A DNA stretch of 64,000 bases from CAXXOK01 sp035353615 (lineage in GTDB: Bacteria; Bacillota; Clostridia; Christensenellales; Aristaeellaceae), in assembly GCA_035353615.1 (NCBI GenBank), contig DAOPZY010000011.1:1-64000 (forward strand), given 5' to 3'. A program made the translations under genes and the position numbers. The notes beneath the pieces are model-generated. The model was not told the DNA's origin, did not search any database, and saw nothing but the letters and a program-made list of their open reading frames with translations. Positions 8,232 to 16,963 of this stretch are shown here, piece by piece (position 1 is the stretch's first letter; every line of letters begins with the position of its first letter).

Positions 8232-9322
8232 TGACCGCTGAATTATGGTTTGGGGCCATAGGCCTCGTAGTCAGCCGCATCCTGTTTCGGAAGTTTCCCA
8301 TGCTGCCCAACCATCAGCAAGGAGGGCATGCAAGCGGGTTATCCGTCATCATTCCTGCACGCAACGAGGCGCACAACCTGCCCAATTTATTGACCGACCT
8401 TGCCGGCCAAACCATGCAGTCGTTGGAAATTCTCTGTGTTAACGATGATTCGGAAGACGATACGGCAACCGTCGCGGCCGCATATGGCGCAACCGTCCTT
8501 CAGGCTGCCGACCGGCCTGCGGGATGGTTGGGCAAGGCTTGGGCCTGTGAGTGTGGAGCGCGCTTTGCCAAGGGAGAGTACCTCCTTTTCATCGACGCGG
8601 ATGTGAGACTGGCTCCGAATGCGCTTGCCGCGTTATGGGCCGAGTATAGCCGCAACCAAGCAGTCATATCCGTTCAGCCCTATCACAGCGTTGCCGGCGG
8701 CTATGAGCAGCTCGCGCTGGTGTTTAACCTCGTTCAGGCTGGCGCAAACGGCATGTGCCTGCCGCGTCAGTCGGCTGTGGGGCTTTATGGGCCGCTCATA
8801 TGGATCAGCCGGGCTATCTATGACCAGGTTGGCGGTTATGCAAGCGTTCGATCCTCAATCGTTGAGGACGTTGCCCTTGGATCACGGCTTCTATCCAACG
8901 GGTATCCGCTTCGCCTCCTCGCAGGCGGCGGGGAGGTGCGCTTTCGAATGTACCGTGACGGCCTTGCCTCGTTGGTGCAGGGATGGACAAAAAATTTCGC
9001 CGCCGGCGCTACCAAATCACCCCTGTGGCTTACCCTCCTTGTTTTTTTATGGGTGACAGGCTGTGCCGCCGTGCCGCTTGGGCTATTCCTATCCCTATTC
9101 GCCGCGCAGTGGTCCGCAAGCGTCTTGTTTAGCCTGCTGTATTTGGCATGGGTCAGCGAGATGTGGCGTGTCGGCCGCAAAATCGGCGGCTTTCAGCCCT
9201 TTGCCTTTGCTTTTTACCCATTATCACTTGGCTTGTTTGTATGGGTGTTTCTGCGCTCGACTGTCAAGCGGCTGCTCAAACGCCCGGTGCAATGGAAAAA
9301 CCGAAGCATACCATGGGGGTGA
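8228..9322 (+). CDS. crtQ: CrtQ-like family 2 glycosyltransferase
   Basis: A 364-residue GT-A fold enzyme. 'LSVIIPARNEAHNLPNLLTD' is the nucleotide-sugar binding start, 'LLFIDADVRL' is the DxD metal motif, and 'SIVEDVALGSRLLSNGYPL' provides the acidic catalytic segment. 'RPAGWLGKAWACECGARF' is characteristic of 4,4'-diaponeurosporenoate glycosyltransferase (CrtQ) and its relatives. C-terminal hydrophobic segments (about residues 275-345) anchor it in the membrane. It starts within the stop of the previous gene (ATGA) and is followed after eight bases by the CrtO-like acyltransferase. Predicted role: adding a sugar to the carotenoid carboxylate. The symbol rests on family likeness and gene order. 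Confidence 0.75.
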   Translation: MMTAELWFGAIGLVVSRILFRKFPMLPNHQQGGHASGLSVIIPARNEAHNLPNLLTDLAGQTMQSLEILCVNDDSEDDTATVAAAYGATVLQAADRPAGWLGKAWACECGARFAKGEYLLFIDADVRLAPNALAALWAEYSRNQAVISVQPYHSVAGGYEQLALVFNLVQAGANGMCLPRQSAVGLYGPLIWISRAIYDQVGGYASVRSSIVEDVALGSRLLSNGYPLRLLAGGGEVRFRMYRDGLASLVQGWTKNFAAGATKSPLWLTLLVFLWVTGCAAVPLGLFLSLFAAQWSASVLFSLLYLAWVSEMWRVGRKIGGFQPFAFAFYPLSLGLFVWVFLRSTVKRLLKRPVQWKNRSIPWG

Positions 9323-9329
9323 CGATTCA

Positions 9330-9827
9330 ATGCAGCTGATATCCTTACCTGCCCCGTGGACCCTTGCCCTGTGCTTTATCGGTTGGTTTGTTTTCCAATC
9401 CGGGGCAGCTTGGCTCTGCTTTCATATGCCCGATCCATGGTTCAAAGCGGATCGGTTTCCGTTCCGCGCTACCCGATGGGAAGCGGACGGTCGGTTATTC
9501 GCCTTCCTGCACGTGCAACGCTGGAAACGCTGGTTGCCGGATGGCGCGGCAGTGGTCAGCGGCGGATATCGCAAGAAGAACCTGACGGACTTCTCCGCGG
9601 AAAATTTGGAGCGGTTTGTGGTTGAGTCCTGCCGCGGCGAGTTGACGCACCTTTTGGCTATTTTTCCCTTCTGGGTTTTCGGGTTCATTGGCCCTCCCAT
9701 CCTGCTTTGGATCATGCTTGCCTATGCGCTTGCAGTTAACGCTCCCTGTATCATCGCGCAGCGTTACAATCGCCCGCGTATCCAGCGCCTGCTCAAACTT
9801 TATCAATGCAGAGGCAGCGCCCGGTGA
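9330..9827 (+). CDS. crtO: CrtO-like glycosyl-carotenoid acyltransferase
   Basis: A 165-residue integral membrane protein. The pattern 'LHVQRWKRWLPDGAAVVSGG', 'LERFVVESCRGELTHLLAIF' and 'VNAPCIIAQRYNRPRIQRLL' is the signature of glycosyl-4,4'-diaponeurosporenoate acyltransferase (CrtO), which esterifies the sugar with a fatty acid in the last step of staphyloxanthin-type pigment synthesis. Hydrophobic segments lie near residues 7-27 and 110-140. It ends the operon, with a hairpin about 100 bases downstream. No CrtM-type squalene/dehydrosqualene synthase is in the window, so precursor supply must be encoded elsewhere. Confidence 0.8.
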   Translation: MQLISLPAPWTLALCFIGWFVFQSGAAWLCFHMPDPWFKADRFPFRATRWEADGRLFAFLHVQRWKRWLPDGAAVVSGGYRKKNLTDFSAENLERFVVESCRGELTHLLAIFPFWVFGFIGPPILLWIMLAYALAVNAPCIIAQRYNRPRIQRLLKLYQCRGSAR

Positions 9828-9931
9828 CCGATCAATGACGAAACGGCATTCCTGCCGGGCTGTGGATCGCAACCCCCACGGGCTCCTGTTCATCCCTGCA
9901 AAGAGATGCTATCATTCGCATGAACAAAACA

Positions 9932-9980
9932 CGCAACGCCCCCGAATGCTGTCCGGCTTATGGGGGCGTTGCGCGTTTAT
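9932..9980. terminator. Hairpin, probable transcription terminator
   Basis: CGCAACGCCCCC at 9932-9943 pairs perfectly with 9962-9973. The + strand tail is short (CGTTTAT); the opposite strand has TGTTTTGTT, so it may work in both directions, ending both the carotenoid operon and the convergent LRR gene. Confidence 0.55.
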
Positions 9981-10158
9981 GAGATTAAGAACGGAATGAG
10001 GATCAACTGAAAGCCAACCCGCTCATATGTTCAGGCTACAGCATTCGTTGTCTGCGAGGTAAATCGTTCAATTCCCGGGGTTGAAAACAAGCCGGCGACT
10101 ATCATCACCGTCAGTTCTCTATCCGCCGATCCTCTTACGCGCATCGCGGGTTTACCGG

Positions 10159-10872
10159 TTACTTTTCCCGAACCTCGAAGGCGATGTTATGCTCCTTGGC
10201 ATACTGCTGTGCGAACGAGCCCTCGGGAGCCACCAGCGTAAGAGCGGTGTTCTCCGGCAGCGCAAGGTCGCCGATCGCCAATACGCTGGCCGGCAGCGTG
10301 AGCCGCGTCAGCGAGGTGCAGTCGCAAAGAAGATTGTCCGCAAGCGCCGTGATCCCCTCGGGAATCGTGATCTCCGTCAGTTGGTCACAGCCTTGAAACG
10401 CGCCAAGCCCGATACTGGTAACCGTGGACGGGATCTTCAGCGATGTGAGGCCCTCGCAGCCGAAGAACGCCGTATCGCCGATGGTTAGCAAGCCTTCGCT
10501 GAGCGTGACCGTTTCAACCGGGCTGAACAGGAACGCGTCGATGGCCAAGGTTGTAATGCCTTCAGGCACGGTTATTGTAAGCAGCGTGTCCTGTGGGAAG
10601 CAGTACGAGTCCACCGTGGTGACCGTCAATCCATCCAGCGTAACCGGCACGGTGACGTCTGTTGCTGTTCCCTGATAACGCTCAAGCGCAAGCGTTCCGT
10701 CAGCTTGTTTCAGGTAGAGCCAGTCGCCTGACGAAACGGTATCGAGTTGCGACAGCCGATCATCGTAATTCGATTCGGCGTCACCCTCATAATCGTCCGC
10801 AAGCGCCATCTGCAGGGGTACCAGCGCAATCATCAGCAACAGAAACAGCACACAAACCCGTTTGCACACCAT
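10159..10872 (-). CDS. Secreted leucine-rich repeat (BspA/LRR_5-type) protein
   Basis: A 237-residue protein with a signal peptide (KRVCVLFLLLMIALVPLQMALA, cleavage near ALA-D). From about residue 75 to 215 there are successive LRR_5 repeats of about 23 residues, with the pattern 'LTSLKIPSTVTSIGLGAFQG' and 'LTEITIPEGITALADNLLCD'. Such repeats mediate binding in surface and secreted proteins of Bacteroidetes and Clostridia. No LPxTG or other anchor is visible, so it is probably released or bound non-covalently. The start was chosen at the ATG after GAGGAG; an in-frame start ten codons upstream lacks such a site. Ligand unknown. Confidence 0.8.
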   Translation of the reverse strand: MVCKRVCVLFLLLMIALVPLQMALADDYEGDAESNYDDRLSQLDTVSSGDWLYLKQADGTLALERYQGTATDVTVPVTLDGLTVTTVDSYCFPQDTLLTITVPEGITTLAIDAFLFSPVETVTLSEGLLTIGDTAFFGCEGLTSLKIPSTVTSIGLGAFQGCDQLTEITIPEGITALADNLLCDCTSLTRLTLPASVLAIGDLALPENTALTLVAPEGSFAQQYAKEHNIAFEVREK

Positions 10873-11460
10873 GAAAAACACTCCTCTCTGTTTTAAAAGC
10901 ACAATCCGCCTGAAAACCGTCCCATGTGGTCAAGGGGTGCACCGCCAACGCGGTTAAACGCATTCATCAGATGGGATTCGTCAACCAGTAGCTGTTCAAG
11001 CTGTGAATGATCTTCGTGCAAAACAGGTTGGGCTGGTAATGGCGCCCACGATGATGCTTAGCCAGTCATTGTTTGTGTTTCGGCGTCGTAAAGCGCTCCC
11101 AGCAGACGGAGGTTTGCCAGCGGCGAACGCATAAGGTTTGTTGATTGTATACTTCCGCTTTGTTAAGCTTTTCCCTGCTTATTCGGCCATAAATATATGC
11201 CGATAGGTCAAAGTGCCTAACCGATCACAATCGGATGGTAATATCTGAAAACCGGGAAAGGTACCCGACTATTTTTCAATGATATTTCCAAACGGCCGAG
11301 CCGTCAAAAACTGTTTCTGGGGTTAAGAAGCCGAGGCTTGTCTGGTCGTTTGATGATTTTAGCCCGGATGGAATTTGACGACGGCGGTTCATCATGATAT
11401 GCTAACGCTCAGTCATTGCGTACCATCGCGGTTACAACGGTAACAGACAGGATGAATGCT
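10873..11460. other. Intergenic region, no gene recognised
   Basis: About 590 bases between the leftward LRR gene and the rightward acetyltransferase gene. I found no ORF with family features, no tRNA and no clear riboswitch. It must hold the promoters of both divergent genes, but no strong consensus pair stands out. Confidence 0.4.
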
Positions 11461-11904
11461 ATGGAAATAAAACGTATTCCCGAAAATAAAAAGCAGTTTT
11501 TGGATTTACTCTTGCTGGCTGATGAACAGGAATCCATGATAGACAAGTATCTGGAACGTGGAGACCTCTTTGCCCTGTATGATGAGGGCCTGAAAAGCGT
11601 GTGCGTCGTGACCCATGAAAGTGATCGCGTTTGCGAGCTAAAGAACATTGCAACATACGAACAGTGGCATGCCCATGGGTATGGCAGCAAACTGCTGCAA
11701 CATGTATTTGCCTATTACAAAGGCAGGTACAAGACCATGACGGTGGGCACAGGCGACAGCCCATGGATTTTGCAGTTTTATGAGAAGAACGGGTTTCGGA
11801 TTTCACATCGCCTCCAGAACTTTTTCACAGACAATTATGATCACCCCATGTTTGATAGTGGCGTTCAGTTGGTGGACATGGTCTATTTGAGCAGGTTTCT
11901 GTGA
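11461..11904 (+). CDS. GNAT-family N-acetyltransferase
   Basis: A 147-residue single-domain protein with the GNAT fold. 'ELKNIATYEQWHAHGYGSKL' is motif A, with a Q/RxxGxG/A-type acetyl-CoA binding loop, and 'FYEKNGFRI' is motif B. It transfers an acetyl group from acetyl-CoA to an amine; the substrate cannot be predicted. AGGA precedes the ATG by eight bases; an ATG three codons upstream is an alternative. It appears to be a single gene. Confidence 0.8.
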   Translation: MEIKRIPENKKQFLDLLLLADEQESMIDKYLERGDLFALYDEGLKSVCVVTHESDRVCELKNIATYEQWHAHGYGSKLLQHVFAYYKGRYKTMTVGTGDSPWILQFYEKNGFRISHRLQNFFTDNYDHPMFDSGVQLVDMVYLSRFL

Positions 11905-12585
11905 CATCGGTCGATACGCGCGTTGTAGCGAGTCGCATATCCGCCGGGGAGCGGCACAGGTTGCTCCGTTTTGACAGACTTTTTAGAGGGTAAGCTTGAT
12001 TCATCTCTATATCCTCAGGACGTTCTGTCATAACAGGATCGGCAACAAGCGGAATGACTGTTCCATAACGCCGTAGAAGCATCGAAACCCCGGTGAAATC
12101 AAAAAGCTGCAAGTTTCATTGGCCGATTGTGAAACAACCGTTCCCAAACAAGATGGCGGATATCTCAAAAGGATTTTCTCAATTCGAACGCGAAAAATTC
12201 CCATAGCATCCTGGTCGTACCCCTCTGTTTGGTATATGTAGCGATCCCATTGCCAACGGCACTGGTCATGGCGAAAAGAACAAAATAGCTCCCCTATCCG
12301 TAAACGCCTGCTACCGCCCGCAACCGAAGCCAAAATTCTCCCAATTGTCTGATTACAGGGTCGGAATCTCGGGTATATGCGGGGTAGCAGTTTTGTCGGG
12401 CAGGATCAGCGGCATACTGCGCAACAAGAGGATTGTATGGAAAAAGTGCCTATGGACAGAACCAAGAAAGGATCCAACAAGCTCCTCAGCGTGTTGTAAT
12501 CGTGTTCCCTGAACCTTGAAGCTCATCAATACCTGCGTGTCATTTGGCGCTGGCGATTCAGTGTATCCCTTTCAGGAGGTTTGCT
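11905..12585. other. Intergenic region, no gene recognised
   Basis: Nearly 700 bases without a convincing ORF on either strand; the longest leftward frame (12333-12028) has no family features. The 11-mer CCATAACGCCG (from 12063) also occurs in the promoter spacer at 4461-4471, with weak similarity beyond it. The AGGAGG site for the next gene lies at its right edge. Confidence 0.4.
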
Positions 12586-13902
12586 GTGAACAAGAAACAT
12601 TTGTTATTACCGCTTTTTTCCGTCGTTTTTGTTGATATGCTTGGCTTTGGGATCATATTGCCCCTGCTGCCCTATATTGCCGCCAACTGGGGAGCCACAC
12701 CCGTTATGATTGGCTTCATCAGCGCTGCCTACCCGTTCGGTCAGTTTATAGGAGCCCCTTTAGTCGGCCTCTTTTCGGATCGCTTTGGAAGAAAGCCATT
12801 GCTGCTGTTCAGTATTGCCGGAACCTTTTTGTCGCTTGTAATGCTTGGGTTTGCGCAAAGCATTGCCGTCATTATGATCAGCCGTTTTTTCGACGGGCTT
12901 ACCGGTGGAAACATCACGGTTGCTCAGGCCTATATTTCTGATGTGACCGATGAGAAAGGCCGCGCCAGGGGCATGGGGATGATCGGCGCCGCGTTTGGCT
13001 TGGGTTTCATTCTCGGCCCTGCTTCCGGTGGGTATTTAAGCCAATGGGGCTATGCGGTGCCCGCGTTTGTCTCCGCAGGTTTATCGCTCATGAATTTGTT
13101 TATGATTTTCTTCCTGCTTCCCGAATCGCTCCCGAAAGAAAAACGGGTACGCCATTTATCTGAAGCCAAACGCAAGCATCCATTGAACGGGCTTGCCGCT
13201 GCGTTTGCCAGACCCATTGCCGGGCCGATCCTCAGCAGTATAATTGTTTATAGCCTGTCGATGGCCATGTTTGAATCCGTATTCTCATTATTCACCAAAC
13301 AGCGGCTGGCGCTATCGGCGCAGGCTACGGGGTTTATACTGGCCTATGTTGGCGTTCTGGTGGCAGGCGTTCAGGGCGGCGGAATGGGGGCGCTCACCAA
13401 ACGGTTCCCGGAGAACGTGCTTGTCCGCTTTGCCCTGATTACCTTAACCCTGTCCTATGTTGGATGGGCTCTTTCCCCAAACGTAGCGGTTTTGATGGTT
13501 GTGCTGGTTCCTTTGTCTTTATCCAGCGGTATTCTCAGCACGCTGCTCCGGTCCAGCTTATCAAAGGCTGTTCCAGCCAATGAAACTGGCGAGATCATGG
13601 GGATATCCGCCGCAATGGAAAGTATAACCCGGATCGTAGCGCCGGCATTGGGCGGTTGGTTAATCGGCAGCCTGTCATCGGTTGCGCCTGGTATCTTATC
13701 CGCAGCGTTGGTGGGGTGCTTGACCGTCTATCTGATATCGCTCCAAAAGAAGCATCGCCTGCCCAATCCTGTTGCAGAAGCAGACTTTTCCGAAATTGGA
13801 ATCGATGTGTTCGGTCGCAGCTGTTTTTTAAGCGATCCCGGCTGTTCAAAGGCAACATCATCGGAAAGCGAGCGGATCCAGTCTGCGGATGAGAACAAGT
13901 GA
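12586..13902 (+). CDS. MFS transporter, DHA1 drug:H+ antiporter type (TetA-like)
   Basis: A 438-residue protein with about 12 membrane segments. The loop 2-3 motif A 'GLFSDRFGRKPLLL' and the motif C-like segment 'GAAFGLGFILGPASGGYLSQ' mark a 12-TM antiporter close to the TetA/tetracycline-efflux group. It starts with GTG, chosen because a perfect AGGAGG lies six bases upstream. A hydrophilic tail of about 45 residues follows the last helix. It directly precedes the Rieske oxygenase gene and is probably co-transcribed with it; it may export a product or toxic compound. The substrate cannot be inferred. Confidence 0.85.
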   Translation: MNKKHLLLPLFSVVFVDMLGFGIILPLLPYIAANWGATPVMIGFISAAYPFGQFIGAPLVGLFSDRFGRKPLLLFSIAGTFLSLVMLGFAQSIAVIMISRFFDGLTGGNITVAQAYISDVTDEKGRARGMGMIGAAFGLGFILGPASGGYLSQWGYAVPAFVSAGLSLMNLFMIFFLLPESLPKEKRVRHLSEAKRKHPLNGLAAAFARPIAGPILSSIIVYSLSMAMFESVFSLFTKQRLALSAQATGFILAYVGVLVAGVQGGGMGALTKRFPENVLVRFALITLTLSYVGWALSPNVAVLMVVLVPLSLSSGILSTLLRSSLSKAVPANETGEIMGISAAMESITRIVAPALGGWLIGSLSSVAPGILSAALVGCLTVYLISLQKKHRLPNPVAEADFSEIGIDVFGRSCFLSDPGCSKATSSESERIQSADENK

Positions 13903-14004
13903 ACGCATCAAAAGCAACCAACTTGTTGGCGGCAGAAGCTATCGATGAGTTTTACGCAACGATTGCAGCCATACGATCCATCATGCGGAAGGAAGGGTGC
14001 CCAT

Positions 14005-15024
14005 ATGATCCAAAATCAATGGTATGCTGTGCTGAGTTCAAAACAAGTCAAGAAGAACAAAATGATCGGCGTAACGCGCTTGTCAGAAAAGCTCGTTTTC
14101 TGGCGAGATAACGGAGACATTGTGCATTGTATTTTCGACAAATGCTGCCACCGCGGAGCTTCGCTCTGCGCCGGGAAGCTTGTAAATCATCATATTGAGT
14201 GCCCGTTCCACGGGTTTGTTTACGACGGCAGCGGAAAAGTGATCCGTATTCCGGCTAACGGTCAAAACGCCAACGTCGCGGAGAATTACCGTGTCAATGC
14301 CTACCGGGCGCGGGACGCATACGGCCTCATTTGGGTGTGGTATGGCGACTATAACGCAGATTTGCCGGAAATCCCGTTTTTTGAAGAGCTTACGAATGGA
14401 TTTACCTATGGCGAGATATCCGAAACCTGGAGCGTCCATTACACGCGAGCCATTGAAAACCAGCTGGACGTTGTGCATCTTCCCTTTGTGCATAAAACGA
14501 CCATCGGAAGGGGCAACAAGACGCTCGTCAACGGTCCCGTTGCCAAATGGAAAGAGAATCGCATGACCTTCTATGTCAAGAATGAGGTGGATCGCGGTCA
14601 ACGCCCTGAAAAGCCGGACGAAGTGGAGGATTTCGAAAAGCTGTTTCATCTGCAGTTGCAAATGCCAAACATCTGGCAGAACATCATCTCAGATCAGCTC
14701 CGCATCTTTGCGGCATTTGCGCCGGTTGACGAGGAAAACACGCATATCTATCTGCGCTTCTATCAGAAGTTTATGCGCGTTCCGCTCCTGACTCAACTTG
14801 TAAACGATATTGGAGCCATGATGAACCGGGTCATTCTGCATCAGGATCGCCGAGTGGTACAAACTCAGTTGCCCAGGAAAAGCGAGCTAAAAATGAAAGA
14901 AAACCTCGTGCAGGGCGATTTGCCCATTCTCGAGTTCCGTAAGCGCAGGGATCAATTGAGGGAAGATGCCAGGGCAACGCCGCACAAAACTGATGAAGTG
15001 GAATCAGATCACTTGGTTTCATAA
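14005..15024 (+). CDS. Rieske [2Fe-2S] non-haem iron oxygenase
   Basis: A 339-residue two-domain protein. The N-terminal Rieske motif 'CCHRGASLCAGKLVNHHIEC' followed by 'PFHG' supplies two Cys and two His (CxH...CxxH) for the 2Fe-2S cluster. The C-terminal domain has 'ENQLDVVHLPFVH', the D-x2-H-x4-H ligands of the mononuclear iron. Family knowledge: such oxygenases hydroxylate, demethylate or desaturate aromatic, sterol or related substrates using O2 and a separate reductase, and none is adjacent. The ATG follows GGAAGGG. Its place after the carotenoid genes and an exporter suggests pigment or xenobiotic modification, which is only an inference. Confidence 0.85.
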   Translation: MIQNQWYAVLSSKQVKKNKMIGVTRLSEKLVFWRDNGDIVHCIFDKCCHRGASLCAGKLVNHHIECPFHGFVYDGSGKVIRIPANGQNANVAENYRVNAYRARDAYGLIWVWYGDYNADLPEIPFFEELTNGFTYGEISETWSVHYTRAIENQLDVVHLPFVHKTTIGRGNKTLVNGPVAKWKENRMTFYVKNEVDRGQRPEKPDEVEDFEKLFHLQLQMPNIWQNIISDQLRIFAAFAPVDEENTHIYLRFYQKFMRVPLLTQLVNDIGAMMNRVILHQDRRVVQTQLPRKSELKMKENLVQGDLPILEFRKRRDQLREDARATPHKTDEVESDHLVS

Positions 15025-15465
15025 AGCTTTTCAGCGCAGCGGCAGGGAACGTTGGCCGCTTCCTTTGAGCTTTAGACTCCCCTCTGGCTAGTAGAAACCT
15101 ACGATCGATGATTGTCGCATTGCGACGCATGCCAAAAACGGATGAATAAGTCGCAGGGTTGCCGGCAGGTTTGGAGCAGCCGTCATCCAATCATTGCCCT
15201 ATAATGAGCCATTAGCATACTGCAGAGGGCTATTTCAGCAATGCCAATTTATGCAACGATCCAAACACAAGCAGATTTATACAGGCCCAAAACTCCGCCT
15301 TGCGGTATTCCAAAGCCAACATGGCGTAAGTGCCAAGGAAGGGAATCGCTTTTTATCAGCATAAGGCTCTGCGGTACACTTCTCAAAAGCTGAAAATTTG
15401 GATTCGATACAGCCGCTGGCATGGATGCGCAGGCGCAATTTTGGGGTAGGATATGCGGAATAACC
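15025..15465. other. Intergenic region, no gene recognised
   Basis: About 440 bases between two convergent genes. Short open frames are present but lack ribosome binding sites and family features. No clear terminator hairpin was found. Confidence 0.4.
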
Positions 15466-15987
15466 CTATTCATTATGTAACCATCGGGATGTTCGTTCAG
15501 GCGGATAGATCCTCTTAATCATGGTTGCAAGAAATACATACTGATCCTTTGAAAAATAGTCCGCATATTTCTGGTACAAAACACGTAGGGCTGAAAGGCT
15601 TTCATTTTTCAAGGCATATTCGTTGATTTTATCAAAATTAGCGGAGAAAGGGATCATACGTTCAAACAAGATACCGATCAGCTCATCAATCATCTGATCC
15701 ACATGAACCAGTGTCAACTTACGGACTTGATAATTCGCTAAAATCACATTCATATTCCCGGCGGTGGCGCGATACAAGCTACACAAAACAACTTCAGAAA
15801 GCTGATTGCGAAGTTCGGAAAAGGTGGCTTCCCTTGGATCGTAATCCGCCAGAAGCCTCACCACTTCGGTTAAGAGCGATGTAGATTCCAACAGAAAGGG
15901 ACCAATCCACGGCAGCATAACTTCCCGAACGGTTTCAACATCTGATTTTGTATACAAGATAACGCGGTCACCCTTTCCGTGTAGCAT
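15466..15987 (-). CDS. Uncharacterised cytoplasmic protein, predicted all-helical
   Basis: A 173-residue protein without signal peptide or membrane segment; the sequence is rich in leucine and charged residues and looks helical throughout. Its length and helix pattern recall the ligand-binding C-terminal domain of TetR-type regulators, but no N-terminal HTH is present and the upstream frame is closed by a stop 15 codons before the start, so I do not assign that family. The ribosome binding site is weak (GAGG about 12 bases upstream of the ATG). It lies 84 bases downstream of the sortase gene on the same strand and may be co-transcribed with it. Confidence 0.5.
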   Translation of the reverse strand: MLHGKGDRVILYTKSDVETVREVMLPWIGPFLLESTSLLTEVVRLLADYDPREATFSELRNQLSEVVLCSLYRATAGNMNVILANYQVRKLTLVHVDQMIDELIGILFERMIPFSANFDKINEYALKNESLSALRVLYQKYADYFSKDQYVFLATMIKRIYPPERTSRWLHNE

Positions 15988-16025
15988 ATAATGAGGGCGC
16001 CTCGGGATGAACGTAGCTTACCCAT

Positions 16026-16062
16026 CAGGCTGGCGATCGGTCATTACCGTATCGCCAGCCTG
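16026..16062. other. Inverted repeat downstream of the sortase gene
   Basis: CAGGCTGGCGAT at 16026-16037 pairs with ATCGCCAGCCTG at 16051-16062. There is no T-run on either side, so it is a stable hairpin, possibly a factor-dependent or processing site, not a classical terminator. Confidence 0.5.
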
Positions 16063-16071
16063 CCCGATAAG

Positions 16072-16884
16072 TCAATTTAACTCCGTTCTGGAAATCAGCT
16101 TAGCCCGCACCATAATTCGCCGTCCATGGCTGACGCCCTGATACTCTTGACAGGAAAGCAAGGTAAGCGCGGGGTATATGGTTTGTCCAGTCACAGACCA
16201 ATCGTCTGAATCAATGGTTTTTACGCTGACAACGCTATACTTAAAACTGCCTTGCGTATCGGTGTGCAGGGTGATTGTATTGCCAGCCTCAAGTTCGTTG
16301 ATTCGGTGAAAAAAATCCTTTGATCCGGTTCGATGCGCGCTGATACACACATTGCCGATTTTATCCAACCCTGGCGCTTTGGGGAACATTGCTGCGCCTC
16401 TGCGCATGCACCAATACATATCATCAAATGATTTGGATTGAAGCACGGCGATTTTCAAATGGATTGCCGGGATTTCCATCAGGTAGGACGTTCTTCCATT
16501 TATTTTTCCAATCGCGCCCTCGATTGGGTCCAGGTCAGACAAACCCTCTGTTTCGTCGGGGCTTTGACCCGTCAGGTCCTCGCCAAGCTCGCCAAGATCG
16601 CCCAGCAAACCGGGACTGCGCTGGGCTGAATCCAATTCCTCAGCCGAATAATCGTAGGAATCCGCTACTTCCATTTGCGAATAGGAGACTGACTGATACG
16701 CTAATGTATCGGGAACCTCCAGGGCTTCGGATACCGCATTGGTTGTTGCCGATGCTGTCTGGTAATAGATCGCTTTCAGGATCAATGGCGTTGCACATAG
16801 GATCAGCCCGATCATGACAAAGGAAAACCCCAAGATTTTAAGCCGGTGTTTACGCCGAGCCTTCTTCAGCCGATTGCTCATCAT
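16072..16884 (-). CDS. Class D/E-type sortase
   Basis: A 270-residue membrane-anchored transpeptidase: N-terminal TM helix (residues about 18-38), a low-complexity acidic linker to about residue 115, then the sortase domain. The catalytic triad is visible as His in 'VCISAHRTG', Cys in 'ALTLLSCQEY' (TLxSC motif) and Arg in 'HGRRIMVRA'. Sortases cleave LPxTG-type signals and attach the protein to the cell wall. AGGAG lies five bases upstream of the first of two adjacent ATGs. It is immediately downstream of the LPVTG-bearing giant adhesin on the same strand, so that adhesin is the obvious substrate. Confidence 0.9.
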   Translation of the reverse strand: MMSNRLKKARRKHRLKILGFSFVMIGLILCATPLILKAIYYQTASATTNAVSEALEVPDTLAYQSVSYSQMEVADSYDYSAEELDSAQRSPGLLGDLGELGEDLTGQSPDETEGLSDLDPIEGAIGKINGRTSYLMEIPAIHLKIAVLQSKSFDDMYWCMRRGAAMFPKAPGLDKIGNVCISAHRTGSKDFFHRINELEAGNTITLHTDTQGSFKYSVVSVKTIDSDDWSVTGQTIYPALTLLSCQEYQGVSHGRRIMVRAKLISRTELN

Positions 16885-16911
16885 CGTTTCTCCTCATTGG
16901 ACACGCTCATA

Positions 16912-16944
16912 TCCGGATCGCTTCCACAAGGGAAGCGATCCGGA
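16912..16944 (-). promoter_or_regulatory. Hairpin between adhesin and sortase genes
   Basis: A perfect 14-bp stem (TCCGGATCGCTTCC at 16912-16925, complement at 16931-16944) with a five-base loop sits in the 79-base gap between the adhesin stop and the sortase start. No T-run follows on the minus strand. It may cap the long adhesin mRNA or lower read-through into the sortase gene. Confidence 0.6.
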
Positions 16945-16963
16945 ACCAGCGTATAACTGGTTA

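Noticed and set aside
10873..11460. tRNA or small RNA gene in the 10.9-11.4 kb gap
   Set aside because: No cloverleaf, TTCGA T-loop or CCA-type end and no promoter-terminator pair was seen.
12028..12333. Leftward 101-codon frame in the 11.9-12.6 kb gap
   Set aside because: No ribosome binding site, no recognisable motif and Cys/Arg/Trp-rich composition typical of chance frames.
13899..14111. 70-codon GTG frame overlapping the MFS stop and the Rieske start
   Set aside because: The GTGA overlap looks like translational coupling, but more than 100 bases of it are just another frame of the Rieske gene, and the unique part has no family features or ribosome binding site.
15466..15987. TetR-family regulator
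   Set aside because: The helical pattern is similar to the ligand-binding part, but there is no HTH and no room for one before the upstream stop.
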